A stretch of DNA of 64,000 nucleotides from Arboricoccus pini (GTDB taxonomy: Bacteria > Pseudomonadota > Alphaproteobacteria > Geminicoccales > Geminicoccaceae). The DNA lies in the NCBI RefSeq assembly GCF_900187945.1, contig NZ_FYEH01000001.1, forward strand, positions 310,001-374,000, in the 5' to 3' direction. Positions within the stretch are counted from its first letter, which is position 1. Each line of letters begins with the position of its first letter. Shown piece by piece: positions 54,225 to 64,000 of this stretch. The notes beneath the pieces were generated by a model. It searched no databases, was not told the origin of the DNA, and saw only the letters and a program-made list of their open reading frames with translations. The translations under genes were made by a program, and so were the position numbers.

Positions 54225-54629
54225 GTGGACGTTCCGTCCACGCTGACGCATGGGCCGGTACGGACCACGGTCCTGCGTCTCAAGCGTCGTCCGGACTTTT
54301 TATCGGCGGCGCGGGGCCAGCGCTGGAACGCTCAAGCCTTCCAGCTTCAGGCTGTCAGGCGTGCAAGTGCCATTGCGGATGCGAACGCGGCGCGAATCGG
54401 TTTCACCACAACGAAACGATTGGGCAATGCAGTCTGTCGCAACCGTATTCGACGTCGCCTCAAGGCGGCCTCCGCGGAAGTTGCCGAAGGCGTCGCATTG
54501 GCTGGTTATGACTATGTCTTCGTCGCCCGGCCGCCGGCGCTGATATGTGCGTTTGCGGATCTCAAGGCGGACATGGAGCGGGCCTTCGCGGGGTTGACAC
54601 GCCGTCTGCGACGCGACGTTCCGGGCTGA
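54225..54629 (+). CDS. rnpA: Ribonuclease P protein component
   Basis: About 134 residues. The RNR motif is seen in [18 protein letters not shown], with [11 protein letters not shown] at the start and [12 protein letters not shown] in the middle. It binds the RNase P RNA and helps mature tRNA 5' ends. The start is not sure: GTG 54225 lies 13 bases after rpmH, CTG 54243 is also in frame, and the frame stays open back into rpmH to ATG 54153. The stop overlaps yidD by 1 base. Confidence 0.93.
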   Translation: MDVPSTLTHGPVRTTVLRLKRRPDFLSAARGQRWNAQAFQLQAVRRASAIADANAARIGFTTTKRLGNAVCRNRIRRRLKAASAEVAEGVALAGYDYVFVARPPALICAFADLKADMERAFAGLTRRLRRDVPG

Positions 54630-54973
54630 TGGATCGGCTAGTCCTGGGCTCGGTGGTTTTTTATCGCTTGGCGATTTCACCTTTTCTTCCGGCCAGATGT
54701 CGCTTCGTGCCAAGCTGCTCGGCCTACGCCGCCGAGGCTATAGGGCTGCATGGAGCCGGGCGGGGTGGCATCCTTACGCTAAAGCGGATACTGCGCTGCC
54801 ATCCCTGGGGCGGCTACGGCTACGATCCAGTTCCGCCAGTGGCGGGATCGCGTGCGGCTTGGCCGGCTGAGAGGACCCAGGCGGCGAATTTGTCGTGCGG
54901 CGATGGCACATCGCCGACTTTGCCTGCTGGCGATGGCACATCGCCGACCTTGAAGGAGCCGACCGCTCGATGA
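54629..54973 (+). CDS. yidD: Membrane protein insertion efficiency factor YidD, extended
   Basis: A 114-residue protein. The first 70 residues are typical Yid[19 protein letters not shown] and [18 protein letters not shown], with the conserved cysteines, and an amphipathic start. The usual protein ends near there, but this one runs on for some 40 residues, including two copies of GDGTSPTL encoded by a palindromic repeat. It overlaps the yidC start by 4 bases. It is thought to assist YidC-dependent insertion at the inner membrane. Confidence 0.92.
   Translation: MDRLVLGSVVFYRLAISPFLPARCRFVPSCSAYAAEAIGLHGAGRGGILTLKRILRCHPWGGYGYDPVPPVAGSRAAWPAERTQAANLSCGDGTSPTLPAGDGTSPTLKEPTAR
54899..54945. repeat. 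Tandem pair of palindromic (REP-like) elements
   Basis: GGCGATG-GCA-CATCGCC occurs at 54899-54915 and 54929-54945, an exact 30-base period. Each copy is a perfect 7+3+7 palindrome, able to form a hairpin in RNA or DNA. The pair lies in frame in the 3' end of yidD and directly before the yidC ribosome site (AAGGAG near 54953). Confidence 0.85.
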
Positions 54974-56700
54974 GCGAACAACGCAATCTTATCGTGGCGA
55001 TCGTGCTTTCGGTCGGCATCATCCTTGGCTTCCAGTATTTTTTTGCCTCGCCCAAGCGGCCGGACGCCGTCAAGACGGGGCAGCAGACCAGCCAGGGCGA
55101 TGTGGCGAAATCGCCTGGAGAGCCCGGTGAGGCTGGCATGCCGCAAGGCAGCGCACCCTCGGCACAGCCAAGTGGCCCCGCGGCGGACAGGGCGGCTGTG
55201 CTGGCGCGCGAGTCACGCATCCCCTTCAGCAACGGCCGGGTCAACGGCACCATTTCCACCATCGGCAATCGGATCGACGATCTTAGCCTGGTCGACTACC
55301 GGGAGACGGTCGATCCCAAGTCACCGGAGATCGTTCTCCTCAGTCCGGCCGGCGCGCCGGATGCCTATTTTGGCGAGTTCGGCTGGGTCGGACCCGAAGG
55401 CGTGAAGCTGCCTGACGCGTCGACGCAATGGCAGGTCGAAGGCGGTGAGAAGCTGACGCCATCGACGCCGATCACGTTGCGCTGGGACAATGGTGCGGGT
55501 CTTGTCTTCGAGCGCCGCTTGGAACTGGACGGCAACTACATGTTCACCGTCACCCAGAAGGTGACGAATAACGGTTCGATGGCTGTCGAGCTTTATCCCT
55601 ACGGTCTGGTCAGCCGATGGGGCACGCCGCATTTGCTCGGCTACTATATTCTGCACGAAGGCCCTGTGGGCGTTCTCGATGGCAGCCTGAGGGAGCCTGC
55701 CTATAAGGACCTCGTGAGCGACGGCAAGCTGGACTTCGCCGGCACCGGTGGCTGGCTCGGGTTCACCGACAAATATTGGTTGGCGGCCGTCATCCCCGAC
55801 CAGTCCGGAAAGGTGAACGGCAGCTTCCGGCATAACTTGGTCGGCACCGAGGATCGCTATCAGTCGGATTTTCTTGGCGGCGCGCTGAAGGTCCCCCCCG
55901 GCGCCAGTGCCGAGGAAACCAGCCGGATGTTCGCCGGTGCCAAGGAAGTCGACAAGCTGGATGCCTATCGCGACCAATATGGCATCCCGCTCTTCGATCG
56001 GGCAGTCGATTTCGGCTGGTTCTATTTTCTGACCAAGCCAATCTTCTACGTCCTTGATTTCTTCTACAAGTTCACCGGTAATTACGGCATCGCGATCCTG
56101 CTCTTGACCCTTTGCGTCAAGCTGCTCTTCTTCCCGCTCGCCAACAAATCCTATCGCTCGATGAGCGCGATGAAGCGGCTCCAGCCCAAGATGACGGAGC
56201 TGCGGGAGAAATACGGCGACGACAAGATGAAGATGAATCAGGAGCTGATGGCGCTCTACAAGCGGGAGAAGGTCAATCCGATGGCCGGCTGCTTGCCGAT
56301 CGTCGTGCAGATTCCTGTCTTCTTCTGCCTCTATAAGGTGCTGTTCGTGAATACGGAGATGCGGCATGCGCCCTTCTTCGGCTGGATCCACGATCTTTCG
56401 GCGCCGGACCCGACCACGATCTTCAATCTGTTCGGTCTCCTGCCGTTCACGCCGCCGCATGCCCTAATGATCGGCGCCCTGCCGCTCTTGATGGGCATCA
56501 CGATGTTCCTGCAGACGAAGCTGAACCCGCAGCCCGCCGACCCGGTGCAGGCCAAGGTCATGCTCTTCCTGCCGGTGATCTTCACCTTCCTGTTCGCGAC
56601 GTTCCCGGCCGGCCTCGTCATCTACTGGACCTGGAACAACATCCTCTCGATCACCCAGCAATGGGTGATCATGAAGCGGATGGGTGTTCCGGCCGGCTGA
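54970..56700 (+). CDS. yidC: Membrane protein insertase YidC
   Basis: A 576-residue insertase that places membrane proteins into the inner membrane, alone or with SecYEG. The N-terminal segment ([20 protein letters not shown]) is followed by a periplasmic domain of about 290 residues and the five-segment core, which includes [16 protein letters not shown] in the cytoplasmic loop. Start ATG 54970 follows AAGGAG by 11 bases. The longer in-frame start would run through the repeats. Confidence 0.97.
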   Translation: MSEQRNLIVAIVLSVGIILGFQYFFASPKRPDAVKTGQQTSQGDVAKSPGEPGEAGMPQGSAPSAQPSGPAADRAAVLARESRIPFSNGRVNGTISTIGNRIDDLSLVDYRETVDPKSPEIVLLSPAGAPDAYFGEFGWVGPEGVKLPDASTQWQVEGGEKLTPSTPITLRWDNGAGLVFERRLELDGNYMFTVTQKVTNNGSMAVELYPYGLVSRWGTPHLLGYYILHEGPVGVLDGSLREPAYKDLVSDGKLDFAGTGGWLGFTDKYWLAAVIPDQSGKVNGSFRHNLVGTEDRYQSDFLGGALKVPPGASAEETSRMFAGAKEVDKLDAYRDQYGIPLFDRAVDFGWFYFLTKPIFYVLDFFYKFTGNYGIAILLLTLCVKLLFFPLANKSYRSMSAMKRLQPKMTELREKYGDDKMKMNQELMALYKREKVNPMAGCLPIVVQIPVFFCLYKVLFVNTEMRHAPFFGWIHDLSAPDPTTIFNLFGLLPFTPPHALMIGALPLLMGITMFLQTKLNPQPADPVQAKVMLFLPVIFTFLFATFPAGLVIYWTWNNILSITQQWVIMKRMGVPAG

Positions 56701-56723
56701 CCGATGCCGAAGGGAAGGCACGC

Positions 56724-57389
56724 ATGCAGGACCTGAATCAGCCGACGCCCGAGGCCCTCGAGGAGGGCCGCCTGCTATTCGCGCAGGCCTGCACCTTCAT
56801 GCTGGGCGTCGTGAACCTGCGCGGCCTGCCGCCGATGGACCAGCCCGAGATCGTCTTTGCCGGGCGTTCCAACGTCGGCAAGTCCAGTCTCGTCAACGCG
56901 CTCACGGGCCGCAATACGTTGGCCCGTACCTCGAATACGCCCGGCCGTACGCAGGAGATCAATTTCTTCGATCTCGCAGGGCGGCTGAGGCTTGTAGATG
57001 TGCCCGGCTATGGCTTTGCCCAGGCGCCTAAGGCGAAGGTCGAGGCCTGGACGGATCTGGTTTTCGCGTATCTGCGCGGTCGCGCCAGCCTGCGTCTCGC
57101 CTGCCTCCTGATCGATGCCCGGCACGGCTTGAAGACGGTCGACGACGGGGCCATGGAGCAGCTTGGCCGGGCGGCAGTGCCCTTCATGGTCGTGCTTACC
57201 AAGGCCGATCTCGTCCGGCCTTTGGAACTGGAGCGGATCGTCGGGGCTGTGCGAGGCGGGCTGCGCAACCGGATCGGCGCCCTGGCCGAGCCCGTGCTCA
57301 CCAGTTCACGCAAGGGACAGGGCATCGCGGAGCTGCGCGCGATCCTCGCCACCTACGCCGCAGCGGCTGAGCGAGGAGTAAGCCCGTGA
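56724..57389 (+). CDS. engB: Ribosome biogenesis GTPase EngB/YsxC
   Basis: A 221-residue GTPase for large-subunit assembly. G1 is [11 protein letters not shown]2 [11 protein letters not shown]3 [10 protein letters not shown]4 TKADLVRP and G5 [12 protein letters not shown] 56724 is preceded by GGGAAGG, and the stop overlaps the argB start (GTGA). The order yidC-engB-argB is common in alphaproteobacteria. Confidence 0.96.
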   Translation: MQDLNQPTPEALEEGRLLFAQACTFMLGVVNLRGLPPMDQPEIVFAGRSNVGKSSLVNALTGRNTLARTSNTPGRTQEINFFDLAGRLRLVDVPGYGFAQAPKAKVEAWTDLVFAYLRGRASLRLACLLIDARHGLKTVDDGAMEQLGRAAVPFMVVLTKADLVRPLELERIVGAVRGGLRNRIGALAEPVLTSSRKGQGIAELRAILATYAAAAERGVSP

Positions 57390-58282
57390 CCAAGACCGCC
57401 ACCGAGACTCCGGCCATAGCCGAGGTCCTGATCGAGGCGCTTCCCTATATGCGCCGCTATCGCGGAACGGTGATGGTGGTCAAATATGGCGGCCATGCGA
57501 TGGGGGATGAGAACGCGGCGCGGGATTTCGCGCGTGACGTCGTTCTCTTGAAGCAGATCGGCATCAATCCCGTGGTCGTCCATGGTGGTGGCCCGCAGAT
57601 CAAGGCGATGCTCGACCGGCTCAAGATCCAGTCCGCCTTCATCGACGGCCTGCGAGTGACGGATGCGGCCACCGTCGAGGTTGTCGAGATGGTCCTGGCC
57701 GGCAAGATCAACAAGGAGATCGTCAGCGCTATCCAGTCGGCCGGCGGCAAGGCTGTGGGTCTTTCCGGCAAGGATGGCATGCTGATCGAGGCCCGGAAGG
57801 TCTCGAGGACCCAACGCGACCCCGATTCCAACATCGAGCGCGTCGTCGATCTTGGGTTCGTGGGGGAGCCTTCGCATATCGACCGCTCCATACTGGATGT
57901 GTTCGTCGGCACCGACATCATCCCGGTGATTGCGCCGATTGGCGTCGGCGTGGATGGCCAGACCTACAATATCAACGCCGATACCGCAGCCGGAGCCATC
58001 GCTGGCGCCCTTTCGGCCAAAAAGCTCCTCATGCTGACGGATGTGCGCGGTGTCCTGGATGCCGGCAAGAACTTCCTCGCGAGCCTCACCGCCACGGAGG
58101 CGCGCCGGCTGATCGCGGATGGCACGATTTCGGGCGGCATGATCCCCAAGATCGAGACCTGTCTGGCCGCGGTCGAGGCCGGCGTCGAGGCAGCGGTCAT
58201 CCTGGACGGCCGCGTGCCCCATTCGATCCTTCTCGAGCTCTTCACCGAGGGCGGCGGCGGCACCCAGATCGTGGCAAGCTGA
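57386..58282 (+). CDS. argB: Acetylglutamate kinase
   Basis: A 298-residue kinase of the amino-acid-kinase fold, the second step of arginine synthesis. [18 protein letters not shown] at the start, [17 protein letters not shown] and [12 protein letters not shown], then [15 protein letters not shown] and [12 protein letters not shown] carry the ATP and substrate sites. The N-terminal extension (before residue 25) fits the arginine-inhibited hexameric type. The start is GTG 57386. Confidence 0.97.
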   Translation: MTKTATETPAIAEVLIEALPYMRRYRGTVMVVKYGGHAMGDENAARDFARDVVLLKQIGINPVVVHGGGPQIKAMLDRLKIQSAFIDGLRVTDAATVEVVEMVLAGKINKEIVSAIQSAGGKAVGLSGKDGMLIEARKVSRTQRDPDSNIERVVDLGFVGEPSHIDRSILDVFVGTDIIPVIAPIGVGVDGQTYNINADTAAGAIAGALSAKKLLMLTDVRGVLDAGKNFLASLTATEARRLIADGTISGGMIPKIETCLAAVEAGVEAAVILDGRVPHSILLELFTEGGGGTQIVAS

Positions 58283-58321
58283 CGCTCGCTCGGGGATCCG
58301 GCCAGATCGAAGTCCTTAAGC

Positions 58322-58343
58322 CGGCTGGATTCAGAGCCAGCCG
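58322..58343. terminator. Hairpin between argB and opgG (weak)
   Basis: Arms CGGCTGG (58322-58328) and CCAGCCG (58337-58343) surround an 8-base loop, which holds the stop codon of the opgG gene. It may act on argB transcripts, but no T-run follows on the plus strand. Confidence 0.3.
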
Positions 58344-59950
58344 CCTTGGCCGGCCAGATCTTCAGGCCGCACCTGATAGAGCCATGTCTCGGACAGGGCC
58401 TTGCCGCCGGCGTCCTTGAGCTGCAGGCGCAGCTCCACCGCCTCGTTCACCCCCCGCATGTCGAGGTCGAAGATCGCTGCCCAGCGCTGGGTCGTCGGGA
58501 TCTGATAGGTATAGGCATGGTCGATTTTGCCGGCCGAGGCGCTGATGTCTGGGACTGGCCGCTTGTCCTGGCTGAAGGTCGCGAGCGGCGTGCCCTCGAA
58601 TTCGACAAAGAACTTCTTTGTCCCGGCCGGATGGGGAAAGCCCGGCTCGCCACCGCGGCCGATCCTGGTCGCCCGGACATGCGCCAGCGAGGCGTCGGCG
58701 ACCGGGCTGCTCGCTCGCCAATGTTGGCGGTAATGCGCCGTGATTTCCGCCCCGGCTTTCGGTTCTGCCGGCCCGTTCCAGAAACAGGCGATATTGTCGT
58801 AGATCTCGTCGTCCGTCGGGATCTCGACTAATTGTATCGTGCCCTGACCCCAGTTGCCGACCGGCTCGATCCACAACGAGGGCCGGCGCTCATAGGCCGC
58901 GTAGTCGAGATAGTGTTCGAGATTGCGATCTCGCTGCATGAGCCCGAAGCCCTTGGGGCCCGTATCGGCGAAGGACGATACGACGATGCGGCGCGGCGTA
59001 GCGAGGGGCCGCCAGAGTCGCTGATTGTCCGACGTCCAAATTTCGAGTCCGTCGGAATCGTGGACTTCCGGCCGCCAGTCTTCCTGGAAGCGCTTATAGT
59101 TCTCGCCCATCCAGAACATGGAGGTCATGGGTGAAAGACCGAGGCGGCGAACGTCCTGGCGCAGGAAGAGGTGCTTTTCGACCTCGACGATATCGCCGTC
59201 CTTCTGGCTGAGCGTGAAGCGATAGGCACCCGTGATGCTCGGCCCGTCCAGGAGGGAATAGATCGTCAATTGCTGGTCGCCTGATTTCGGCGTCTCGAAC
59301 CAGTGCTGGGTGAAGTCGGGAAACTCCTCGTCCTTGTCGCCGGTATTGACGGCGATGCCTCGTGCCGAGAGCCCGACCTGACCAAGGTCGCCGCGAGCCC
59401 GCCAGTAAGAGGCGCCAAGCCAGGTCGCCCAGGGCTCCGTCTTCGTCCAGTCACCTGACTCGCGCGAATCCTGCACCCAGAAGCCGGCAAAGGCGCCGGG
59501 CTGGCTGGGCAGTGCCTTCATCGGATGGTCGTCGGGAATATTGAAATAATCCGGCGTGTAGAGGATCTCGCGTGCCTGGCCCTCAGCTACGACATTCATC
59601 CGCACACTTTTGGGGAAGTAGCGCCCGACCAGCTTGAAGGTGATCGGATAGAGCCCCGGCCCGTCGGCGAAGAGGGCGGCCTCCGGCTTGTAGGTGATGC
59701 GTCCATAGGGCAGCACGTCGTTCTGCTGGACGATTGCCGGATCGGGCGTTGGTGGCGCCTGATAGGGCGCGCGAGAGAGATCGCGGGCCTTTGCGATCAG
59801 CTGATCATAGCTGAAGGGAGTGGGGTCGCCGAATTTGAGCAAGGTCGTTGCCGCTGTCGCCGGGGGGGCCTTCATTGTAGAACTTGCACCCAGCACGCCG
59901 GCGCCAAGCGCCCCTTTCACGAAATCACGCCGCCTCAAGGAGAAGAACAT
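58331..59950 (-). CDS. Periplasmic glucan biosynthesis protein (OpgG/OpgD family)
   Basis: A 539-residue OpgG/MdoG-type protein for osmoregulated periplasmic glucans. The start at ATG 59950 gives a twin-arginine-like signal (RRRDFVKGALGAG) as in OpgD, followed by FGDPTPFSYDQLI. Family segments include YFPKSVRMNVVAEG, FAGFWVQDSRESGDW and ERRPSLWIEPVGNWG. No opgH glucosyltransferase is adjacent, so the partner must be elsewhere. No ribosome site precedes the start. Confidence 0.92.
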   Translation of the reverse strand: MFFSLRRRDFVKGALGAGVLGASSTMKAPPATAATTLLKFGDPTPFSYDQLIAKARDLSRAPYQAPPTPDPAIVQQNDVLPYGRITYKPEAALFADGPGLYPITFKLVGRYFPKSVRMNVVAEGQAREILYTPDYFNIPDDHPMKALPSQPGAFAGFWVQDSRESGDWTKTEPWATWLGASYWRARGDLGQVGLSARGIAVNTGDKDEEFPDFTQHWFETPKSGDQQLTIYSLLDGPSITGAYRFTLSQKDGDIVEVEKHLFLRQDVRRLGLSPMTSMFWMGENYKRFQEDWRPEVHDSDGLEIWTSDNQRLWRPLATPRRIVVSSFADTGPKGFGLMQRDRNLEHYLDYAAYERRPSLWIEPVGNWGQGTIQLVEIPTDDEIYDNIACFWNGPAEPKAGAEITAHYRQHWRASSPVADASLAHVRATRIGRGGEPGFPHPAGTKKFFVEFEGTPLATFSQDKRPVPDISASAGKIDHAYTYQIPTTQRWAAIFDLDMRGVNEAVELRLQLKDAGGKALSETWLYQVRPEDLAGQGGWL

Positions 59951-60143
59951 AGTATTATGGCACCGGTCAAAAATGAGTGAGTGGCGGACAGATGCTCTTT
60001 CGTACCCGACCGTCGCATCGAGCGGGCGAGCGATGCGCCGTGGGCCGAGAAGATGCCGGCGCCCGGTGCTCGCCATCTAACCAAGCCCGTGTTAAGTGAA
60101 CTTCGTGCTGCTGGTTTCCATCAGGCACCCCTTGTTCCCATCA

Positions 60144-61133
60144 ATGAGCGGCAGAGAAGACTTGCCTTCGGCCGAGATCGCACGCCCGCCTTTGACTGTC
60201 CTGCTCGCGGCCCCGCGCGGCTTTTGCGCCGGAGTCGATAGAGCGATCGCCATCGTTAGGCAAGCGATCAGGGACAATGGCGCGCCTGTCTATGTGCGCC
60301 ACGAGATCGTGCATAACCGGCACGTCGTCGACGAACTGAAGGATCTAGGGGCCATTTTCGTCGAGGAGCTTGACGAAGTGCCCGATGGTGGCCTCGTGGT
60401 CTTCTCGGCTCATGGTGTGCCCAAAGAAGTTCCTCACGAGGCCAAGCGCCGCCGGCTCCTCTATGCCGATGCGACCTGTCCTCTGGTCTCCAAGGTGCAT
60501 CGCGAGGTCGAGCGTCACCACAAGACCGGCTGCACCGTCCTTTTGATCGGCCATGCCGGGCATCCCGAGGTCATCGGCACGATGGGTCAGGTGCCCGAAG
60601 GCTCCGTCCTGCTCATTGAGACCGTGGAGGATGCAAAGACGGTAGTCGTGCCCGATGCCGGGCGGATCGCTTATTCGACACAGACGACTCTCTCGGTCGC
60701 CGATACTGCCGATATCGTCTCGGCCTTGAAGGCGCGCTTTCCGCGCCTTGAGGGACCCCGCAACGAGGATATCTGCTATGCGACCACCAATCGGCAACAG
60801 GCGGTGGCAGCAATCGCGCCCGAGGCCGATCTCGTTTTGATCGTGGGCGCGCCCAATTCGTCGAACTCCAAACGGCTGGTCGAGGTGGCTCTCAAGGCTG
60901 GTAGCTCCCGCTCGGAGTTGATCCAGAACGAGGGCGAGATCGACTGGGCCTGGTTTAAGGATGTGCGCACTGTCGGCCTGTCGGCTGGCGCCTCTGCTCC
61001 GGAAAGGCTCGTCGATGAGGTGATCGCCGCGATTCGCGATCGCTTTGCTGTCGAGATCGTCGAGCGACGGATCTCGGACGAGAATGTCTTCTTCCGCGCG
61101 CCGCCGACGCCCAGGCGGCCCGCTCTGGTCTAG
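60144..61133 (+). CDS. ispH: 4-hydroxy-3-methylbut-2-enyl diphosphate reductase
   Basis: A 329-residue iron-sulfur enzyme, the last step of the MEP isoprenoid pathway. The three cluster cysteines lie in [24 protein letters not shown] and [11 protein letters not shown]. The catalytic Glu region is [11 protein letters not shown] use ATG 60144 since the family starts around there; GTG 60096 is in frame. It heads the run ispH-thrB-rnhA, common in alphaproteobacteria. Confidence 0.97.
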   Translation: MSGREDLPSAEIARPPLTVLLAAPRGFCAGVDRAIAIVRQAIRDNGAPVYVRHEIVHNRHVVDELKDLGAIFVEELDEVPDGGLVVFSAHGVPKEVPHEAKRRRLLYADATCPLVSKVHREVERHHKTGCTVLLIGHAGHPEVIGTMGQVPEGSVLLIETVEDAKTVVVPDAGRIAYSTQTTLSVADTADIVSALKARFPRLEGPRNEDICYATTNRQQAVAAIAPEADLVLIVGAPNSSNSKRLVEVALKAGSSRSELIQNEGEIDWAWFKDVRTVGLSAGASAPERLVDEVIAAIRDRFAVEIVERRISDENVFFRAPPTPRRPALV

Positions 61134-61158
61134 GCAAAGTCAGCGGTCGGATATTTTC

Positions 61159-62118
61159 ATGGCGGTCTACACTCCAGTCGAGCGGTCGGCGCTCGACGCT
61201 TTCCTTGCCGCCTACGATGTTGGCACCGCGATCGATCTCGTGCCCATCCAGGAAGGCGTGGAGAACTCCAACTACCAGCTCGTCACGACATTCGGCCGGT
61301 TCATCTTGACGATCTATGAGAAGCGCGTCGATCCTAGCGACCTGCCTTTTTTCCTGGGCTTGATGCTGCATCTGGCGGAGCATGGTCTGCCTTGCCCGCT
61401 GCCAGTACGCGGTGCCGACGGAACGATGCTGCGCGAGCTTGGCGGCAAGCCGGCCGCCATCGTCACGTTCCTGGACGGACGCTCGGCCCGACGTCTCACA
61501 TCGCAGCATTGTCGGATGGTGGGTGCCGCCTTGGCCTCGATGCACCTTGCCGGCCAGGGCTTTTCGATCAGGCGCGCCAATGCCCTGGCACTGCCGGGCT
61601 GGCGCGAACTCGCCACGCGCTGTGCCGCGCGTGCCGACGAGGTGGCACCGGGGCTGGCGGCGGAGATCGAGAGCGAGATCTCGATCATGGCCGAGTCCTG
61701 GCCGCACGATCTGCCAGCCGGCGTCATCCATGCCGATCTCTTTCCTGACAACGTCTTTTTCGCCGGTGGGCGTGTCTCGGGCCTGATCGACTTCTATTTC
61801 GCCTGTGACGATCTGCTGGCCTATGATTTGGCAATTTGCTTGAATGCTTGGTGCTTCGAGCTTGATGGTGCTTTCAACATCACCAAGGCCAGGGCGCTGG
61901 TCGAGGGTTATCGCGCCAACCGACCCTTGAACGATGCGGAGCTCGGCGCCCTGCCGATCCTGGCGCGCGGCTCGGCCCTCCGCTTCATGCTCACGCGCCT
62001 TTATGACTGGCTCAATCAAGTCGAAGGCGCGCTCGTGAAACCCAAGGACCCGTTGGAATATTTGAAAAAGCTGCGCTTCCATCGAGGCGTCCAGGGAGTG
62101 ACAGCCTATGGCCTCTAA
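61159..62118 (+). CDS. thrB: Homoserine kinase
   Basis: A 319-residue kinase of the choline-kinase-like (APH) fold, the alternative ThrB type found in alphaproteobacteria, not the GHMP type. Motifs: [13 protein letters not shown] (ATP loop), [13 protein letters not shown] (catalytic Asp) and [18 protein letters not shown] (metal site). It phosphorylates homoserine in threonine synthesis. The stop overlaps rnhA by 11 bases. Confidence 0.96.
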   Translation: MAVYTPVERSALDAFLAAYDVGTAIDLVPIQEGVENSNYQLVTTFGRFILTIYEKRVDPSDLPFFLGLMLHLAEHGLPCPLPVRGADGTMLRELGGKPAAIVTFLDGRSARRLTSQHCRMVGAALASMHLAGQGFSIRRANALALPGWRELATRCAARADEVAPGLAAEIESEISIMAESWPHDLPAGVIHADLFPDNVFFAGGRVSGLIDFYFACDDLLAYDLAICLNAWCFELDGAFNITKARALVEGYRANRPLNDAELGALPILARGSALRFMLTRLYDWLNQVEGALVKPKDPLEYLKKLRFHRGVQGVTAYGL

Positions 62119-62590
62119 GTCTGAGGCGCCAACGGACGAGGCGGTCGAGATCTTTACCGATGGCGCCTGCAGCGGCAATCCGGGGCCGGGTGGTTGGGGC
62201 GCCATCCTGCGCTGGCGCGGCCATGAGCGCGAACTCTCGGGCGGGGAGCTGCTGACCACCAACAACCGCATGGAGTTGCTGGCGGCGATCTCTGCGCTGG
62301 AGACTCTTTCCCGGCCGATGACGGTGGCCCTTCACACCGACAGTCAGTATTTGCGTCAGGGGATCATGACCTGGCTGCGCGGCTGGAAGGCGCGTGGCTG
62401 GCTGACGGCCGATAAAAAGCCGGTCAAGAACAAGGATCTGTGGGAGCGCCTCGATCTCGCGGCCGGCCGCCACGAGATCGTCTGGCACTGGGTGAAGGGC
62501 CATGCGGGCCATGTCGAGAACGAGCGGGCCGATGTCCTGGCGCGTCAGGCGATTGCCGAGATACGTGGCAAGTCAGCCGCAGCATCCTGA
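62108..62590 (+). CDS. rnhA: Ribonuclease HI
   Basis: A 160-residue RNase HI. The acidic active site is visible: [14 protein letters not shown], then NNRMELLAA (Glu) and [10 protein letters not shown] (Asp), with the fourth acidic residue in [11 protein letters not shown] 62108 is inside thrB, so translational coupling is likely. The window therefore carries both RNase H types (rnhB at 11029). Confidence 0.97.
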   Translation: MASKSEAPTDEAVEIFTDGACSGNPGPGGWGAILRWRGHERELSGGELLTTNNRMELLAAISALETLSRPMTVALHTDSQYLRQGIMTWLRGWKARGWLTADKKPVKNKDLWERLDLAAGRHEIVWHWVKGHAGHVENERADVLARQAIAEIRGKSAAAS

Positions 62591-62631
62591 ACTCGGCGGC
62601 CCGAGCGTCGTCGAGGGTTGGGGGGCGCGGG

Positions 62632-63117
62632 CTAGAGCTTGTCCAAGATGGTCTGGGCGTCGCTGACTTCCATGACACCCGGCGCATCTTCGATGTTGAG
62701 TTCCTTAACGATGCCATCTTCGACCAGCATCGAATAACGTTTGCTGCGCGTGCCGAGGCCAAAGCCCGAGCCATCGAAGTCGAGGCCGATCGCCTTGGTG
62801 AACGTGGCGTTGCCGTCGGAGAGCATCAGCACCTTGCCAGCCGCATTCTGCTGTTTTGACCAGGCATCGAGTACGAAGACATCGTTGACGGCGACGCAGG
62901 CGATCGTGTCGATGCCCTTGGCCTTAAGCTGGTCGGCCTTGTCCAGATAGCTCGGCAGGTGGCGGGCATGGCAGGTGGGAGTGAAGGCGCCAGGAACGGC
63001 GAAGATTACGACTTTCTTACCGGCCGTGAGAGCCTCGGTGGTGATCTCCGTGACCCCGTCTTCGGTCCGCGTCTTGAAGGTTGCGTCTGGGAGTTTGTGG
63101 CCACTGGCAATCGTCAT
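62632..63117 (-). CDS. Peroxiredoxin (Prx5 type)
   Basis: A 161-residue thiol peroxidase that reduces hydrogen peroxide or organic peroxides. The peroxidatic cysteine is in PGAFTPTCHARHLPSY. GTRSKRYSMLVEDG and the acidic end DAQTILDKL are typical of the Prx5/AHP5 group. It starts at ATG 63117, because AGGA stands 8 bases upstream; ATG 63126 is in frame but too close to that site. Confidence 0.93.
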   Translation of the reverse strand: MTIASGHKLPDATFKTRTEDGVTEITTEALTAGKKVVIFAVPGAFTPTCHARHLPSYLDKADQLKAKGIDTIACVAVNDVFVLDAWSKQQNAAGKVLMLSDGNATFTKAIGLDFDGSGFGLGTRSKRYSMLVEDGIVKELNIEDAPGVMEVSDAQTILDKL

Positions 63118-63327
63118 GGTGAGCATCCTGGTTGAAGGTCGCGCTGGCCGCCCCGAGGCTGATGCCAGCGCGACCTACCATGGCGAAGTGGAAGCAGGGG
63201 CGCAATCGGGCGGTGCTGGCAAGGCTCTGTTAATCTCTTTTCCTTACTCTGCGGCAGGGTGGCACCGGGACGATGTCCGCATCGCCTGGGCCCTTTTTGC
63301 AAGCCTTGCTGGTGGGTGTCGTCGCGG

Positions 63328-64000
63328 ATGGATGATGGGCGGTTTTTTTCGCGTCTGACCGGTGCGATGCTCGTGGTGCTGGCTATCGTCCTGATCGTCG
63401 CGGTCCCATGGACACGCGCTAGGGCAGACGAGGCTCCGCTCGACATCAAGGACGTCTGTACGGCGGCGATCCTTCAAGCCGAGAAGTTGGAGAACATTCC
63501 TGAGCGCCTGCTGCTGGCCGTGGCCATGGCGGAATCGGGGCGCTGGGATAAGGCCGCCAAGCAGAGCTATGCTTGGCCCTGGACCGTGACGAATGGCGGG
63601 GCAGGCAGTTTTTTCAAGAGCCGCGAGGAAGCGCTGCAGCAGGTGAGCAACCTGCAGGCCGCAGGTCAGTCGAATATTGATGTGGGGTGCATGCAGGTCA
63701 ATCTGCGCGCCCATCCACGCGCCTTTCCCGATCTCATCACTGCCTTCGATCCTGTCAGCAACGCACAATACGCCGCGCATTTTCTACATGCCCTGTTCCA
63801 GGAGACGGGCGATTGGTCAAAGGCCGTGGCCTATTACCATTCGAGGACCCCGGAGCGGGGCTCGGCCTATCGCGACCGTGTCTACGCCAAGCTCGAAAAG
63901 CTGAGCCCCTCCGACCCGGCGCTGGCGGCAGCACGGCTGCCCGAGGCACCGTTTGAACCGTTGAGCCATGACGACACGGCTGCGGCGCAAAAGGTCATGA
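63328..64000 (+). CDS. Lytic transglycosylase (SLT domain), 3' end cut by window
   Basis: The frame stays open to the right edge, so only the first 224 residues are seen. A signal peptide or anchor (MLVVLAIVLIVAVPWTRA) is followed by an SLT-like domain: LLLAVAMAESGRWD (with the likely catalytic Glu), DVGCMQVNLRAHP, NAQYAAHFLHALF and AVAYYHSRTP. Such enzymes cleave peptidoglycan glycan chains in the periplasm. ATG 63328 is used, ATG 63367 is also possible. Confidence 0.85.
   Translation, partial: MDDGRFFSRLTGAMLVVLAIVLIVAVPWTRARADEAPLDIKDVCTAAILQAEKLENIPERLLLAVAMAESGRWDKAAKQSYAWPWTVTNGGAGSFFKSREEALQQVSNLQAAGQSNIDVGCMQVNLRAHPRAFPDLITAFDPVSNAQYAAHFLHALFQETGDWSKAVAYYHSRTPERGSAYRDRVYAKLEKLSPSDPALAAARLPEAPFEPLSHDDTAAAQKVM

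Noticed and set aside
54899-54945. A CRISPR-like pair of repeats
   Set aside because: Only two copies with a 13-base spacer, each a palindrome inside coding sequence, and no cas genes; a REP-like element fits better.

Overview
This is 64 kb of a high-GC, densely packed bacterial chromosome. The gene content and order point to an alphaproteobacterium, probably near Rhodospirillales or Geminicoccales. The clues are hemC-hemD-(mitofilin-like)-hemY with tsaD divergent, ispH-thrB-rnhA, rpmH-rnpA-yidD-yidC-engB-argB, glmM, mutS, the pbpC/alpha-2-macroglobulin pair and a Tat-type OpgG/D protein. The placement is an inference from family knowledge; no rRNA gene is present to confirm it. One tRNA gene (Thr, CGU) is present. 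I saw no rRNA, CRISPR array, insertion sequence or prophage module.

Layout. 1-5762: a catabolic operon with the end of a class-III aminotransferase, a short biotin carrier, a biotin carboxylase and a three-subunit molybdenum hydroxylase. 5763-6087: a gene-poor stretch with an operator-like AT-rich inverted repeat. 6088-14844: an exported small protein, a nitrilase-fold hydrolase, glmM, a lipoprotein with a decayed trypsin-like domain, a DUF423 membrane protein, and rnhB overlapping mutS tail to tail. 14942-21705: PBP1C with alpha-2-macroglobulin. 21963-26641: tRNA-Thr, hemY, a mitofilin-like protein, hemD and hemC, with tsaD divergent. 27815-32212: small unknowns, a SYLF protein, a DUF6644-like protein, a dienelactone hydrolase, rimO and a small phage-like protein with a near-consensus promoter.

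32353-42099: eight same-strand genes joined by overlaps of 1-13 nt or a 3-nt gap. They encode a MurG-like glycosyltransferase, two GT4 glycosyltransferases, a histidine phosphatase, a second MurG-like glycosyltransferase, a polysaccharide-deacetylase-like enzyme, a fused two-domain peptide-type ABC ATPase and a family-5 solute-binding protein. No permease gene is present. This is my main candidate for an undescribed system: a compact pathway for a glycan or glycoside linked to an import (or signalling) module.

42224-52338: two methyltransferases around an MBL-fold hydrolase, a FliK-like gene behind an isolated flhA, an RlmI-type methyltransferase, and a type I secretion ABC/HlyD pair without visible cargo or outer-membrane partner. 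52344-53795: an orphan sensor kinase. 54077-58282: the rpmH-rnpA-yidD-yidC-engB-argB run, started by a near-perfect sigma70-type promoter and carrying two copies of a palindromic repeat that lengthens YidD. 58331-64000: OpgG/D, ispH, thrB, rnhA, a peroxiredoxin and the start of a lytic transglycosylase.
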